Assembly: GCF_018130825.1 (NCBI RefSeq)
Contig: NZ_JAFCJS010000005.1
Coordinates: forward strand, 372,001 to 436,000
Reading direction: 5' to 3'
Source of the DNA: Bradyrhizobium liaoningense
Lineage (GTDB): Bacteria > Pseudomonadota > Alphaproteobacteria > Rhizobiales > Xanthobacteraceae
DNA length: 64,000 nt
Shown here: positions 45,208 to 53,237 of the stretch, piece by piece
Numbering within the stretch: position 1 is the first letter of the stretch
How the letters are laid out: each line of letters starts with the position of its first letter
Made by a program: the position numbers and the translations under genes
The notes under the pieces: model-generated
Databases searched by the model: none
What the model was told of the DNA's origin: nothing
The model's input: only the letters and a program-made list of their open reading frames with translations

Positions 45208-46377
45208 TTATTTGCGGAGGCGGCGGACCACGCGTCGCGCCGTCTCGTGCGCGGCGTTGAAGCCAGTTAGCGCTGCGTGAACGAGCGCCACCACCGGATC
45301 GTGCCGCCGCAGCGGGATCAGCACGTCGCCGATCGCGAAGCGTCCGCGCCAGATCGGGTTGATCATGGGATGGTCGGCGCTCGCCGTGGAATCCGCGCTG
45401 GCGATCGCGGGATCGGCGCAGAGATGGCGGGTGAGGTCGAGCGTGAGCTGCACGCCCGGCGAATATCTTGCAAAGCGTTCGTCGATGCCGAGCTTGAAGA
45501 AGAAGGCGCGGTCCTGATGCCGCAGCACGATGCCGGCGGCGATCGGATTCGTGCCGGCACGAAGCGTGACGATCTCGCACTGCGCGGTCTCCGCCAGTGC
45601 CGGTACGGCGCGGCGGATGAAGGTCGCATCGCCCGCATGCTGGATCAGCGCAGTGCCGCGCTTGCCCTTCCAGCCGCTGGCTTCGAGCTGCAGGAAATTT
45701 TCGAGCGCCGGCCCGATCTCGTCGGGGCTGCGCGCGACCTCGAACACGACGGGGCCGTGCTCTTCCAGGCGATGGCGCTGGCGGCGCAGCTCCTTGAGCT
45801 TCTTGGCGCCGAGCGCGTCGCGCAACAGCGTCTCGCCATCCTGCCTCGCATCGAGGCTGGCGCGGATGTAGGAGCTGAGGATTCTTGGCTTCAGGCCGTC
45901 GCGGCTCAGAACCTGGTTGAGCGCATTCATCGCCGCGCCGTCGAGCGCGACGTCGTTCAGCACCAGCGCATGCGCGCCAGCTTCGCGTGCCTGCTGCAAC
46001 AGACGCGTGGCCGCCTCGAGCGGAGCGTCGCGGTCGATCAGCGGGCTGCACAGCGTGCCATAGGGATGCGCGCTCACCAGCGCGGGCAGGGGAATCTTCC
46101 AGGCGCGCCAGAGCGAGATCACCGGCATCAGCCCGATCAGCCGGGTCGAAGATCCGCCGAATGCGAGCAGCGCCGAGGCATCCGTGCGGCCGCGTGCGGT
46201 CGCGCTGACGGCGAGCTCCCAGGCGGGCAGGTAATATCCGTTCGGCTCGATCGCTCGCTGCGCCAGCGCGCGCCATTGGCCGGGGTCGATCGCGGCAACC
46301 GGAACGCGCGCGCGCGCTGGCGCGACATCTTTTGTCGATGCCGGATTGATCGCTGCCTGGTGCGCGATGTCGACCAC
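45208..46377 (-). CDS. FemAB/BioF2-like GNAT acyltransferase
   Basis: A 389-residue protein with a double GNAT-like fold. Motifs: KLKELRRQRHRLEEHGPVVFEV, ENFLQLEASGWKGKRGTAL (the FemAB-like E-x-S-W-K-G), and the C-terminal IVLRHQDRAFFFKLGIDERFARYSPGVQL. Proteins of this kind are found in exopolysaccharide or cellulose-linked acylation; the substrate here is unknown. Start is GTG at 46377; no ATG fits. Convergent with the DsbA-like gene, 6 nt between stops. Confidence 0.8.
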   Translation of the reverse strand: MVDIAHQAAINPASTKDVAPARARVPVAAIDPGQWRALAQRAIEPNGYYLPAWELAVSATARGRTDASALLAFGGSSTRLIGLMPVISLWRAWKIPLPALVSAHPYGTLCSPLIDRDAPLEAATRLLQQAREAGAHALVLNDVALDGAAMNALNQVLSRDGLKPRILSSYIRASLDARQDGETLLRDALGAKKLKELRRQRHRLEEHGPVVFEVARSPDEIGPALENFLQLEASGWKGKRGTALIQHAGDATFIRRAVPALAETAQCEIVTLRAGTNPIAAGIVLRHQDRAFFFKLGIDERFARYSPGVQLTLDLTRHLCADPAIASADSTASADHPMINPIWRGRFAIGDVLIPLRRHDPVVALVHAALTGFNAAHETARRVVRRLRK

Positions 46378-46568
46378 GTCCCGTCGTCCCCGTTCACGCG
46401 AGCTGAGCCCGTGCTACCGGTCATGCTTAGCGCAAAGATTGGAAAATACCGTTGGGACGCCGCGTCAATTCGAGTGGTAATGTTAACGTTTCATTGACCA
46501 TGCCGGCGACCGCACAATCGCTTGTGCCGGCGGATGCGCAAGAATCGCTCTCGACCAGGAGGATCGCA

Positions 46569-46997
46569 ATGATCACCACGCCTTTCACGCCGATGACCTC
46601 TCTGCTAGGTGGAGCGCTGATTGGATTGTCTGCCGTTCTGCTGATGTGGGCGACCGGACGAATTGCCGGCGTCAGCGGCATCGCGGCGCGGCTGTTTCCG
46701 CCCTATGAGGACAACGAATTCGCCGGGCGCCTCGCCTTCGTCGCCGGTCTCGTCGCCGCGCCTGTGCTGGTGTTGCTCGTCACCGGAAGCCTGCCGGCCC
46801 AGACGATCGCGGCAGGGCCGGCCGTGCTGATCGTCGCCGGATTGCTCACGGGTTTCGGTTCGGTGTGGGGCAGTGGCTGCACCTCCGGCCACGGCGTTTG
46901 CGGCTTGTCGCGACTATCGGTGCGCTCGCTGGTCGCGACCATGACCTTCATGGCGGCCGGCATGGCGACCGTCTTCGTGATGCGGCATTGGAGCTGA
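46569..46997 (+). CDS. YeeE/YedE-family transporter, first half
   Basis: A 142-residue membrane protein with about four helices and the family motif GSGCTSGHGVCGLSRLS at about 100-116. Two cysteines sit in the Gly-rich loop. YeeE-type proteins carry thiosulfate or other reduced sulfur species through cysteine exchange. In this version the transporter is split into two half-size genes. The ATG at 46569 has AGGAGGA 6 nt upstream. Stop and the next ATG overlap (TGATG), showing coupling. Confidence 0.88.
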   Translation: MITTPFTPMTSLLGGALIGLSAVLLMWATGRIAGVSGIAARLFPPYEDNEFAGRLAFVAGLVAAPVLVLLVTGSLPAQTIAAGPAVLIVAGLLTGFGSVWGSGCTSGHGVCGLSRLSVRSLVATMTFMAAGMATVFVMRHWS

Positions 46998-47470
46998 TGG
47001 CGATGGCAATCCTCGTTCAATTCGCAATCGGCCTGATCTTCGGCATCGGCCTCATCGTCTCCGGCATGTCGAACCCGGCCAAGGTGCTGAACTTCCTGGA
47101 CGTCGGCGGCATTCCGACAGGGACATGGGATCCGAGCCTCGCCTTCGTGATGGCGGGCGCGGTGGCCGTGACCTTCATCGGCTTCAGCCGCGTCCTGAAG
47201 CTCCCGCGTCCGTTCTTCGCCGATCGATTTTATCTGCCAACACGACGCGACATCGATCCCAGGATCGTTGCAGGTCCCGCGATCTTCGGTATCGGCTGGG
47301 GACTGGCGGGGTTCTGCCCGGGACCGGCGCTGACCGCGCTCGGATTCGGCTCGGTCTCGGCGGTCATCTTCGTTGCGGCGATGTGCGCCGGCATGGTGCT
47401 CGCCCGCTTCATCGCTCACCTGCCGTCATTGACGCGCTTTGTCACGCCGGCCGATCCGCTCGAAACCTGA
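46997..47470 (+). CDS. YeeE/YedE-family transporter, second half
   Basis: A 157-residue membrane protein, the partner half. Motifs are FGIGLIVSGMSNPAKVLNFLDV, WDPSLAFVMAGAVAV and GWGLAGFCPGPALTALG with the conserved Cys. Four helices are expected. Together with the upstream half it would form one pseudosymmetric sulfur transporter in the inner membrane. No rhodanese or sulfur-oxidising gene is next to it. One-base overlap with the first half. Confidence 0.88.
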   Translation: MAMAILVQFAIGLIFGIGLIVSGMSNPAKVLNFLDVGGIPTGTWDPSLAFVMAGAVAVTFIGFSRVLKLPRPFFADRFYLPTRRDIDPRIVAGPAIFGIGWGLAGFCPGPALTALGFGSVSAVIFVAAMCAGMVLARFIAHLPSLTRFVTPADPLET

Positions 47471-47619
47471 CGTCGCGGCCTACGAGCAGTTCCAGCAGCA
47501 ATCGGTCGCCGCCTGATCCCGTTCACCGGGCACGCTGAAGCGGCAGGACCGGGCGAGTTATCTCGTCCGGTCCCGCCCCACCAATCTTCATGTACGACCA
47601 GCGGTTAAGCGTTCATCGA

Positions 47620-47949
47620 TTACCAGCGGTCGTCGACACCGACGCCCACGCTGACGCCGGGCGCGCGAATGCCGACGCCGGCGCGCGGGCCGTCATCCCA
47701 ATCGCGGTGATAGGTCCGGCGCTCGTAATAGCGCTCGCGCGGCATGTAGTTGTAGGAATCGCGCACGATGACACGCGAACCGCCGCGCGTGCGATAGCAC
47801 CGGCCGGCGTCGTCGCAGACAAGTCGCACCTGCTGGACGAGATCCGGATTGGTGTATTCACTGCTCGTGTAGATATCCGAAGCCTTCACGCCCGATGCGG
47901 CGGCCAAAGCACCAACGCCCGCCAATAGCGCAATAGTCAACGTCCTCAT
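47620..47949 (-). CDS. Exported small hypothetical protein
   Basis: A 109-residue secreted protein with signal peptide (1-24). The mature part: SDIYTSSEYTNPDLVQQVR, VCDDAGRCYRTRGG (two Cys, probable disulfide), then an Arg/Tyr-rich stretch RERYYERRTYHRDW and a Gly/Val-rich end VGIRAPGVSVGVGVDDRW. Excellent GGAGGACAGG ribosome site. Low-complexity basic Tyr-rich proteins like this are common in Bradyrhizobium; no role is known. Confidence 0.7.
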   Translation of the reverse strand: MRTLTIALLAGVGALAAASGVKASDIYTSSEYTNPDLVQQVRLVCDDAGRCYRTRGGSRVIVRDSYNYMPRERYYERRTYHRDWDDGPRAGVGIRAPGVSVGVGVDDRW

Positions 47950-48058
47950 CCTGTCCTCCTCCGAAACTGCCCTCGGCGGTAACAAGAAGGGGAGGCGGTG
48001 ATCGTTCCCACCCGCAATACTGGTTTTTCTCGGAACCGCACCTTCGTTAGGTTTGTTC

Positions 48059-48463
48059 CTAGATCGGCTCGTAAGTCTCAGTCCCGCAAATGTCGTCGGC
48101 TTCGGCGCGTCGGCGATCGACGACCTTTCCGCCATTGATGGTCACGATGTAGGTCTGCGCGCCGAGCGGCGTGCCGGTTGCGGAGGTGAGCTGCGCGCGA
48201 ACGCAGGCGGTCCAGCCCGGTCCTCGCACCTCGTGATGGGGCGGGGCGACATGCACCTCACGCGGATAGGACGTGGTGAGAAACACCACGTCGATCTGCT
48301 CGCGCACCACGCGCTTGACGTCGGGGGGCGGCTCCGGCGGCGGTTGCTCGGCTTCCTTGATGCGCATGAACTCGGGCACCGGCGCCCGGCTGTCGGCAAA
48401 GCCGCAAGCACCGAGCGCGAGCGCGCCGGCCAGCAGCGCCGCATTGGCAATGATCCGCAACAT
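48059..48463 (-). CDS. Putative lipoprotein
   Basis: A 134-residue protein with a lipoprotein signal, lipobox LGAC (Cys20). The mature domain has PPPEPPPDVKRVVREQIDVVF, PREVHVAPPHHEVRGPGWTACVRA and YIVTINGGKVVDRRRAEADDIC. A small alpha/beta envelope domain of unknown role is likely. Probably in the inner or outer membrane. No neighbours on the same strand within 100 nt. Confidence 0.7.
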   Translation of the reverse strand: MLRIIANAALLAGALALGACGFADSRAPVPEFMRIKEAEQPPPEPPPDVKRVVREQIDVVFLTTSYPREVHVAPPHHEVRGPGWTACVRAQLTSATGTPLGAQTYIVTINGGKVVDRRRAEADDICGTETYEPI

Positions 48464-48615
48464 CCGTGAAAGGTCCCCTGCGGCGAACAGATAGGCACGA
48501 ATGCGATCGGGCGAAGTCCGCCCCGATCAAAATTTGCTGAAGGCGCGGAACCCCCGGCATTTGCTATTACGGGATTGCAGGCTAGTTTGTACCCCACGCG
48601 AGGGGGATTGCATCA

Positions 48616-48840
48616 ATGAAGATTTTGGTCATAGCGGCTGCGGTGCTGGCGCTGGCGTGCGGCGCGGCCGAGGCGCAGGGGCGGCGTCAGCCCAATGACG
48701 GCGCCAAGCCGGCGGACAACAAGCCGAAGGTCGACGAGAAAGCTTACAAGGCCGCGCTCGAGCGCATTCCCGAGCCGAAGGAGAAGTACGACCCGTGGGG
48801 CGGGGCCCGCCCGAGCGAACCCGCCAAGAAGCCGAAATGA
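48616..48840 (+). CDS. Small exported DPWGG-motif protein, copy 1
   Basis: A 74-residue protein with a signal peptide (cleavage near AEAQ, residue 21). The 53-residue mature part is charged, with one helix (VDEKAYKAALERIPEPKEKY) and the motif DPWGGARP, then a Lys/Pro tail. The protein at 50882-51178 has the same pattern (KAYK...L..IP...DPWGG.R). So both belong to one small periplasmic family. Function unknown. GAGGGGG ribosome site. Confidence 0.75.
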   Translation: MKILVIAAAVLALACGAAEAQGRRQPNDGAKPADNKPKVDEKAYKAALERIPEPKEKYDPWGGARPSEPAKKPK

Positions 48841-49240
48841 AGTACGGCGGGCCTCGCTGACTGGTCCGCGAATTCCGCCAGCGCTCGTTCCGATTACAGT
48901 GCGGCCATGCGCTCCCCCGGGGAAAGTTCGGGGCAATGGCGCGACGCGCTTCTCGCCATCACACGACATCGCGATGGACGCCGCGGTCATTCTGAGGCCA
49001 GCATCTCGATCGGCGACAGCAATGTTGCGTTTGGCGGGGCCACGGTCATCGCTAGAGTCGCGCGCGATCGATCGTCCGCGCGGACGATTTACTGGCATCA
49101 TCGGTGGTCACACTCGCGATCATCGCACTCATGCTCGCAAGCTTACATGCGCGCAAGCTTACGCCGGCGCGGTGCCACCATATCAAGCAGTCATGATCGT
49201 GTTGTGTATGTGATGCGAACGTTCGTTCACATCGCGTGTG
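48841..49240. other. Gene-free stretch with a short direct repeat
   Basis: No open frame here has coding character. The region has a direct repeat GCAAGCTTAC at 49137-49146 and 49153-49162 (16-bp period) and a palindrome CGAACGTTCG near 49206-49219. It could hold an untranslated RNA or an old insertion scar; nothing specific is supported. Confidence 0.4.
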
Positions 49241-49489
49241 CTATTGCACGAAAGCGAGGCCGATGCGTTTGTCGTTGCGCCACACGGGGCGGCAATTCCG
49301 TACGAAATTGTCGCGCGCGATCGAGAGTGTGAACGATTGCGGCAATGTGACGGAGCCATCGAGGTCGATCGCCGCGCCGCTTTCCGACATGTTGCGCACC
49401 GTGCACGCAATGCCGCCGTCTTCGAAGCTGATCGTTCCGCCCTTGAAAACACGGTGACGCTGTGCTGCGCGCTTCTCGATCATCGGCAT
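49241..49489 (-). CDS. PilZ-domain protein
   Basis: An 82-residue protein that is a stand-alone PilZ domain. The cyclic-di-GMP motif RxxxR is RAAQR at about residues 6-10, and the second motif N-x-S-x-x-G is NMSESGAAIDL. Strand pattern to the end (KRIGLAFVQ) is complete. PilZ proteins bind c-di-GMP and control motility or polysaccharide production. Start at 49489 or 49483; the longer frame to 49567 has no better site. It is isolated, so its target is unknown. Confidence 0.85.
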   Translation of the reverse strand: MPMIEKRAAQRHRVFKGGTISFEDGGIACTVRNMSESGAAIDLDGSVTLPQSFTLSIARDNFVRNCRPVWRNDKRIGLAFVQ

Positions 49490-49667
49490 TAATCCAAAGT
49501 GACGATTGTGAGATAGTGCATAGAAATTACGTTGAAATGAACTCAATACTGGCGCTACTTGCACCACGCTTCAGACTTCGTTTACGACGTTGAAGCGGTG
49601 AGTCATGTCCCGCCGACTTTCCTCACGATCCTTTCCTTTATGGCGTTACGCGCCGATGGAGATACTG

Positions 49668-49961
49668 ATGAAGACTTCGCTTTCGCTTCTGTTCGCCGCA
49701 GCGCTCTCGCTGACATCCGTGCCCGCCCACGCCGTGAAGTGGGACCTCTCGACTATGACCTGCAAGCAGTTCCTCGAGAGCGGCGAAGACAACATCGCGG
49801 TCGTGCTGACCTGGATGGACGGCTGGTACAAGGGCGACGAAGACAATGCGATCATCGACACCGAGGTATTCATCGAGAACGCCAAGAAGTTCGGTGCCTA
49901 TTGCGGAAAGAATCCGACCGTCAGCGTCGTCACCGCGGCCGACGAGATCCTCGGCAAGTAA
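49668..49961 (+). CDS. HdeA-like periplasmic protein
   Basis: A 97-residue protein with a signal peptide (cleavage near VPAHAV). The mature part matches the HdeA/HdeB family: VKWDLSTMTCKQFLESGEDN, LTWMDGWYKGDED and FIENAKKFGAYCGKNPTVSVV, with two Cys forming the family disulfide. HdeA is an acid-activated periplasmic chaperone; in rhizobia related proteins are widespread. GGAG ribosome site before the ATG at 49668; 49656 and 49605 are alternative starts. Confidence 0.85.
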   Translation: MKTSLSLLFAAALSLTSVPAHAVKWDLSTMTCKQFLESGEDNIAVVLTWMDGWYKGDEDNAIIDTEVFIENAKKFGAYCGKNPTVSVVTAADEILGK

Positions 49962-49976
49962 TTCTTGAAGCGTGCC

Positions 49977-50008
49977 GACCGAGACACGATCGCAATCGTG
50001 CCTCGGTC
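49977..50008 (+). terminator. Hairpin after the HdeA-like gene
   Basis: GACCGAG-A-CACGAT paired with ATCGTG-C-CTCGGTC around CGCA: a 13-bp stem with one mismatch. No U-tract follows; a second hairpin lies 17 nt on. Confidence 0.5.
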
Positions 50009-50024
50009 TGGCTTCGACGTCATC

Positions 50025-50067
50025 GAGAGCCGCGGTGCGCCTTGCGCTCACGCGGCTCTCTTCTTTT
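50025..50067 (+). terminator. Intrinsic terminator after the HdeA-like gene
   Basis: A 10-bp stem GAGAGCCGCG/CGCGGCTCTC with a 16-nt loop followed by TTCTTTT. It also lies just after the convergent thioesterase gene's stop at 50077. Confidence 0.75.
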
Positions 50068-50076
50068 CGGATCAGC

Positions 50077-50541
50077 TCAGCCCGGCAACATCGCGAACGC
50101 GCTCGACACCATCGCCACCGGCTTGTTGTCGGCGGCCGACAGCAGCGTGACGCGACCGAAGCTCATGGTGCGTCCGAGTCGCACCACGCGGGCGTCGGCG
50201 AGCACGTCGGACGATGAGGCCGCGCGCATGAAATGAGTGGTCTGGTCGACTGTCGTCATCGGACGGTAGCCGCGATTGGCGGCAAGGATGGCGATCACCA
50301 TCGCCGTGTCGGCAAGGGCCATCAGCGCCTGGCCGCAGACCACCCCGCCGCTCCGGCACAGCCGCTCCGAAAAGGCCATGCGCAACACTGCGCCCGGCTG
50401 CCAGTCGGGCTCATCTGCCGGCGGTGCATGCTCGATGCGCTCGACCGAGAGGTTGAGATCCTGGACCCAGGGCGCGAAGACCTCGCCGAGGATGCGTCGG
50501 GCATCATCGATGCCGAACTCGGCTTCTGGCTGCGATGGCAT
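50077..50541 (-). CDS. PaaI-type hotdog thioesterase
   Basis: A 154-residue hotdog-fold protein. Family marks: SGGVVCGQALMALADTAMVIAI (the GG-x-x-x-G-x-A-L-D-x-A helix), then TTVDQTTHFMRAASSSDVLADARVVRLGRTMSFGRVTLLS. PaaI-like enzymes hydrolyse acyl- or aryl-CoA thioesters. GGAGG 9 nt before the ATG at 50541; the ATG at 50559 is also open. Convergent with the HdeA-like gene, across a terminator. Confidence 0.85.
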   Translation of the reverse strand: MPSQPEAEFGIDDARRILGEVFAPWVQDLNLSVERIEHAPPADEPDWQPGAVLRMAFSERLCRSGGVVCGQALMALADTAMVIAILAANRGYRPMTTVDQTTHFMRAASSSDVLADARVVRLGRTMSFGRVTLLSAADNKPVAMVSSAFAMLPG

Positions 50542-50681
50542 TGCTGTCGTTTCCTCCATTGTTGCCGGATGTTTCGGCCATTCTGCCCGCATCGGCGCGG
50601 CAAAGTCACCCGGCTGGTCCCGTCGGCTTGAAAATGCCCGACTTGGCCCGATATGATGCCGTGGTTGGGTACGGGTGGGCG

Positions 50682-50804
50682 ATGTTGCGTCGGTATGTCC
50701 TCGTCTTTTGTCTGGTGGCGCTCGGTCTTGCGCTGAACGGGTGCACCAGGTGCGGTCCGATCTGGGACGATTGGCTGCACGCGCCGAAATCGTGCCGCTC
50801 GTAG
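50682..50804 (+). CDS. Tiny lipoprotein
   Basis: A 40-residue peptide starting MLRRYVLVFCLVALGLALNGC, a lipoprotein-like signal with candidate lipid Cys21, leaving a 20-residue mature part CTRCGPIWDDWLHAPKSCRS. I recall similar tiny lipoproteins in Bradyrhizobium genomes but cannot check. It lies 78 nt upstream of the second DPWGG gene on the same strand. Confidence 0.55.
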   Translation: MLRRYVLVFCLVALGLALNGCTRCGPIWDDWLHAPKSCRS

Positions 50805-50881
50805 CGGTCCGCAGCGGCCGCACCGGGATGACAAGGCGCCGGGCGATCCGCGCTTCCATGAAATGATCTGAGGAGTGAAAG

Positions 50882-51178
50882 ATGAAGCTTTTCCGTATGG
50901 CGGCGGTGATGCTGGCCGTGCTGGCGGCACCGGCCTACGCGCAAATGCCCAATCTCAATCTGCTGCAGGAAGGTCCGGGCAAGACCCCGGAGGAGAAGGC
51001 CGCGGAAGCCGAGCGCGACAAGGCCTACAAGGAAACGCTGAAGAAGATTCCGGACGCCAAGACGTCCAACGATCCCTGGGGCGGCATGCGCTCCGATCCG
51101 CCGAAACAGCCGGCGGCGCCGAAGGCGGCCGCCACCAGTGCGCCGAAGAAGACCAAGACCGGCACGGCCGCGAACTAA
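50882..51178 (+). CDS. Small exported DPWGG-motif protein, copy 2
   Basis: A 98-residue protein with a signal peptide (cleavage near AYAQ, residue 21). Mature part: EEKAAEAERDKAYKETLKKIPDAK then NDPWGGMRSDPPKQP and an Ala/Lys-rich tail. It shares with the protein at 48616-48840 the order charged helix, IP, DPWGG-x-R and basic Pro-rich tail. Probably a small periplasmic protein. GGAG ribosome site. Confidence 0.75.
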   Translation: MKLFRMAAVMLAVLAAPAYAQMPNLNLLQEGPGKTPEEKAAEAERDKAYKETLKKIPDAKTSNDPWGGMRSDPPKQPAAPKAAATSAPKKTKTGTAAN

Positions 51179-51280
51179 GCGTTTCGGCCGGAGGCGGCAG
51201 GCGCCTTCCGGCCGGGACTCCTCCTTGGTCCGGCCACTCCCTACATTAAAGCGCAGGTATTGCGTAGAGGAGGGTAGGTC

Positions 51281-51538
51281 ATGGCCGATCGTCCGCGGGA
51301 TCTCGCCGAGCGGATGGCGCGCCGGCGCAGGACCGGCGGCAACACGCCGGGCGGGGGCTCCGGTGACGGCTATCTGCGCGAGACCTTCACGCTGCCGCGT
51401 GCGGCGGCGCGGGCGAGGGCGGAGGCCTTCTTCGCCCGCTATCCCAAGGCCGGCTATATGAGCGCGGTCGAGACTTGGCGCGAACTGCCCGGCGGCGATA
51501 TCGAATTCACCATGCGTCGGCTGCCCAGCGCCGATTGA
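51281..51538 (+). CDS. Small basic hypothetical protein
   Basis: An 85-residue protein, Arg/Gly-rich at the start (DLAERMARRRRTGGNTPGGG), then a helix (LPRAAARARAEAFFARYP) and short strands (YMSAVETWRELPGGDIEFTMRRL). No family known. GGAGGGTAGGTC ribosome site before the start. On the same strand as the DPWGG gene, 102 nt later. Confidence 0.65.
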   Translation: MADRPRDLAERMARRRRTGGNTPGGGSGDGYLRETFTLPRAAARARAEAFFARYPKAGYMSAVETWRELPGGDIEFTMRRLPSAD

Positions 51539-51558
51539 GGGGCCCGCGCGCCCCGCGT

Positions 51559-51792
51559 CTAGTCGAGCGTCTCGGCGACGATGCGGATGCGGAACACCGG
51601 CTCCTTGGCCTCGTCCAGCAGCTCCATGTGCCACTCGGAATTTTCCTGGAGCTTGCGGGCGATCCCGGCGGCCATGTCGGCGCAGACGCTGGTCATCTCC
51701 TTCCAGGCGGAATCGCGATCGGAAAATTCCGTCGCCTGGTCCGCACAGCCGGAATAGCGGCCGTTGCGGATTCGGAAGAAATAGAGCGGCAT
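51559..51792 (-). CDS. DUF6894-like small protein
   Basis: A 77-residue protein beginning MPLYFFRIRNGRYSGCADQ, the Y-F-F-x-I/V-x-x-G pattern of the small DUF6894 family common in Bradyrhizobium, then a helix (SAWKEMTSVCADMAAGIARKL) and strands ending in VFRIRIVAETLD. Starts at 51801 and 51792 are both open. Function is unknown. Convergent with the gene ending at 51538. Confidence 0.7.
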   Translation of the reverse strand: MPLYFFRIRNGRYSGCADQATEFSDRDSAWKEMTSVCADMAAGIARKLQENSEWHMELLDEAKEPVFRIRIVAETLD

Positions 51793-51955
51793 GGCTGGCA
51801 CCGGTCGCGTGAAGGGCCCACCCCAAGGCCATGGGCGCGCAGTGCAATCCCAAACCCCCGGCAGATCAATTCCGGGTGTCTACGGAGGACATGCTCAGGG
51901 CATGTCGCGCTGCGCAGGGATGCCTGCAACATCATTCCGGCTCAGGCTGTCTTGA

Positions 51956-52183
51956 TCAGGCAGTCTTGCGCTCGATGGCCTTCAGTTCCCGATCGATGCG
52001 CAGCTGCACCCGCCGGATCGCCAGGAGGTCGATCTTGGTCTCGGTCTTGCCGGACTTGACCTGCTCCCCGATGCGGAACTGCCACTGCCAGACTCCGGGA
52101 CTTGCCGTCATGGCGACGGTGAACTCGACGCCCCTGTGATTCATGGTCACCTCCCACGATTCACCCTCGATCACATCAAACAT
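51956..52183 (-). CDS. Small hypothetical protein
   Basis: A 75-residue protein (start at 52183; 52216 also open). Beta strands first (MFDVIEGESWEVTMNHRGVEFTVAMTA in parts), then WQWQFRIGEQVKSGKTETKIDLLAIRRVQLRIDRELK. The pattern resembles small two-layer proteins found in many copies in Bradyrhizobium; no function known. Confidence 0.6.
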   Translation of the reverse strand: MFDVIEGESWEVTMNHRGVEFTVAMTASPGVWQWQFRIGEQVKSGKTETKIDLLAIRRVQLRIDRELKAIERKTA

Positions 52184-52457
52184 GTTGGCCGTCACAATAT
52201 TCCCATGCAGAAGCAAAATCGGCGGTAAGCCTTGGATGGTTCATGGAAATCCCGGATGCGCACGCGCCATCGACCGGCCAGGAACTCTGTTCATGGCCGG
52301 AGAACCACGGAGCCCATTCAATGCTCATGCTGGTCGAAGACTCTTGATCCAGATCAGCCTCCGGCTTCGGAAAGGCGCGGCGCGGAGACGCAAGCGATCA
52401 GGCGCCTGTCGGCACGTGCCTTGCTTGGCCGCTGACGGCAAGCAACAAGGGCGCATC

Positions 52458-52697
52458 ATGCTTGGCATTCCCCGTCGCTACAGTCATTTCGTGTTCGGCG
52501 TCATCCAGTCCGGATTGACCTCGCTGATCGCGGCGGGAATCGCCAGCTTTCCGGCTGACGGCGCCATGCTGTTCGTTCGGCACTGGATGATGTCGTGGCT
52601 GATCGCATGGGCCGCGATGCTGCCCATGGTGCTGCTGGCGGCGCCCGCGATCCGCGCCTTCTCGCTGCGGCTGACGCGGGAGGAGAGCGGCGCGTGA
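52458..52697 (+). CDS. DUF2798-type small membrane protein
   Basis: A 79-residue protein with two helices. The pattern is that of DUF2798: IPRRYSHFVFGVIQSGLTSLIAAGIASF, then FVRHWMMSWLIAWAAMLPMVLLAAPAIR. Members are small inner-membrane proteins with no known role. Short start at 52458 chosen; the longer frame from 52143 has no family support. The next element downstream is a minus-strand candidate small RNA terminator. Confidence 0.75.
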   Translation: MLGIPRRYSHFVFGVIQSGLTSLIAAGIASFPADGAMLFVRHWMMSWLIAWAAMLPMVLLAAPAIRAFSLRLTREESGA

Positions 52698-52713
52698 ACC
52701 GGCGGTGCGCATG

Positions 52714-52835
52714 AAAAAACCCCGCTTGGGGAGAGCCAAGCGGGGAGAAGGTTATTGGAGGCTGAGGTGCTGGGCTGCAACACCATAAGCCAGGCGAGCC
52801 TATCCGGCTGAGCTTACGGCAGCCTGACAGGCTCG
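52714..52835 (-). ncRNA. Candidate small RNA A with intrinsic terminator
   Basis: On the minus strand the 3' end has a 10-bp stem CCCCGCTTGG/CCAAGCGGGG with a 6-nt loop, followed by TTTTTT: a textbook terminator with no gene in front of it. Upstream are a 7-bp hairpin (GGTGTTG/CAGCACC, 52768-52784 region), an unpaired CAGCCTCCAATAACC stretch, and an AGCCTGACAGGCT palindrome near the 5' end. The 5' end is a guess. A second copy of the same layout lies directly upstream (B). Confidence 0.55.
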
Positions 52836-52882
52836 CGATTGGAATCGGCACCCCGCGTCACAGCACACGGGCCCGCAAACAG

Positions 52883-52995
52883 AAAACCCCGCTCGGGGAG
52901 AGCGGGGTCGTCGACTGGGTATGGAGGCCCGGTGTTGGTCCACCGGGCTCAGCGACACTAGGCGAGTTCGCTTACAGAGGCCTGACGGCGGCAAG
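52883..52995 (-). ncRNA. Candidate small RNA B with intrinsic terminator
   Basis: Minus-strand layout as in A: terminator stem CCCCGCT/AGCGGGG with a 7-nt loop and TTTT, a hairpin of GCCCGGTG/CACCGGGC at 52927-52948, an unpaired CCTCCATACCCAG stretch between them, and a shared 5' block (GTCAGGC, CTGTAAGCG, CTCGCCT). A and B share position and sequence of several blocks, so they look like a tandem duplication. The 5' end is not defined. Confidence 0.5.
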
Positions 52996-53147
52996 CGAAA
53001 GCAATGTTGAGCAGGCCGCACACTGGCCCCGCACCGGTCCCAATTTGGCCACCCGATCGCACCACTCAAGCCACAGCTGCAGGCAAGATTCCGCAGGGTC
53101 CGGTGCTGCCATGGGGGAACGTGGCACGCCGGCAACGGGGTGGCATC

Positions 53148-53237
53148 ATGGATAACGTAGAGCGGTCGTTTGCCGCCGCGACAGCGGCTGGCTTCGTGGT
53201 GTTGGTGATCGGCATCGCGCTGCTGATGCTGTTGTAG
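53148..53237 (+). CDS. Single-helix membrane peptide
   Basis: A 29-residue ORF: a short polar N-terminus (MDNVERSF) and one hydrophobic helix (AATAAGFVVLVIGIALLMLL). ACGGGGTGG lies just upstream as a ribosome site. It is similar in size and layout to peptides at 55319, 55502, 55641 and 56019. Coding is suggested by this recurrence, not proven. Confidence 0.4.
   Translation: MDNVERSFAAATAAGFVVLVIGIALLMLL

Noticed and set aside
49206..49222. GAACGTTCGTTC as a second SOS box
   Set aside because: The half-sites lack the 7-nt spacing of the alphaproteobacterial LexA box and no repair gene follows.
48907..49332. A 141-codon plus-strand frame in the gap before the PilZ gene
   Set aside because: Arg/Ser/Cys-rich product without structure, partly antisense to the PilZ gene.
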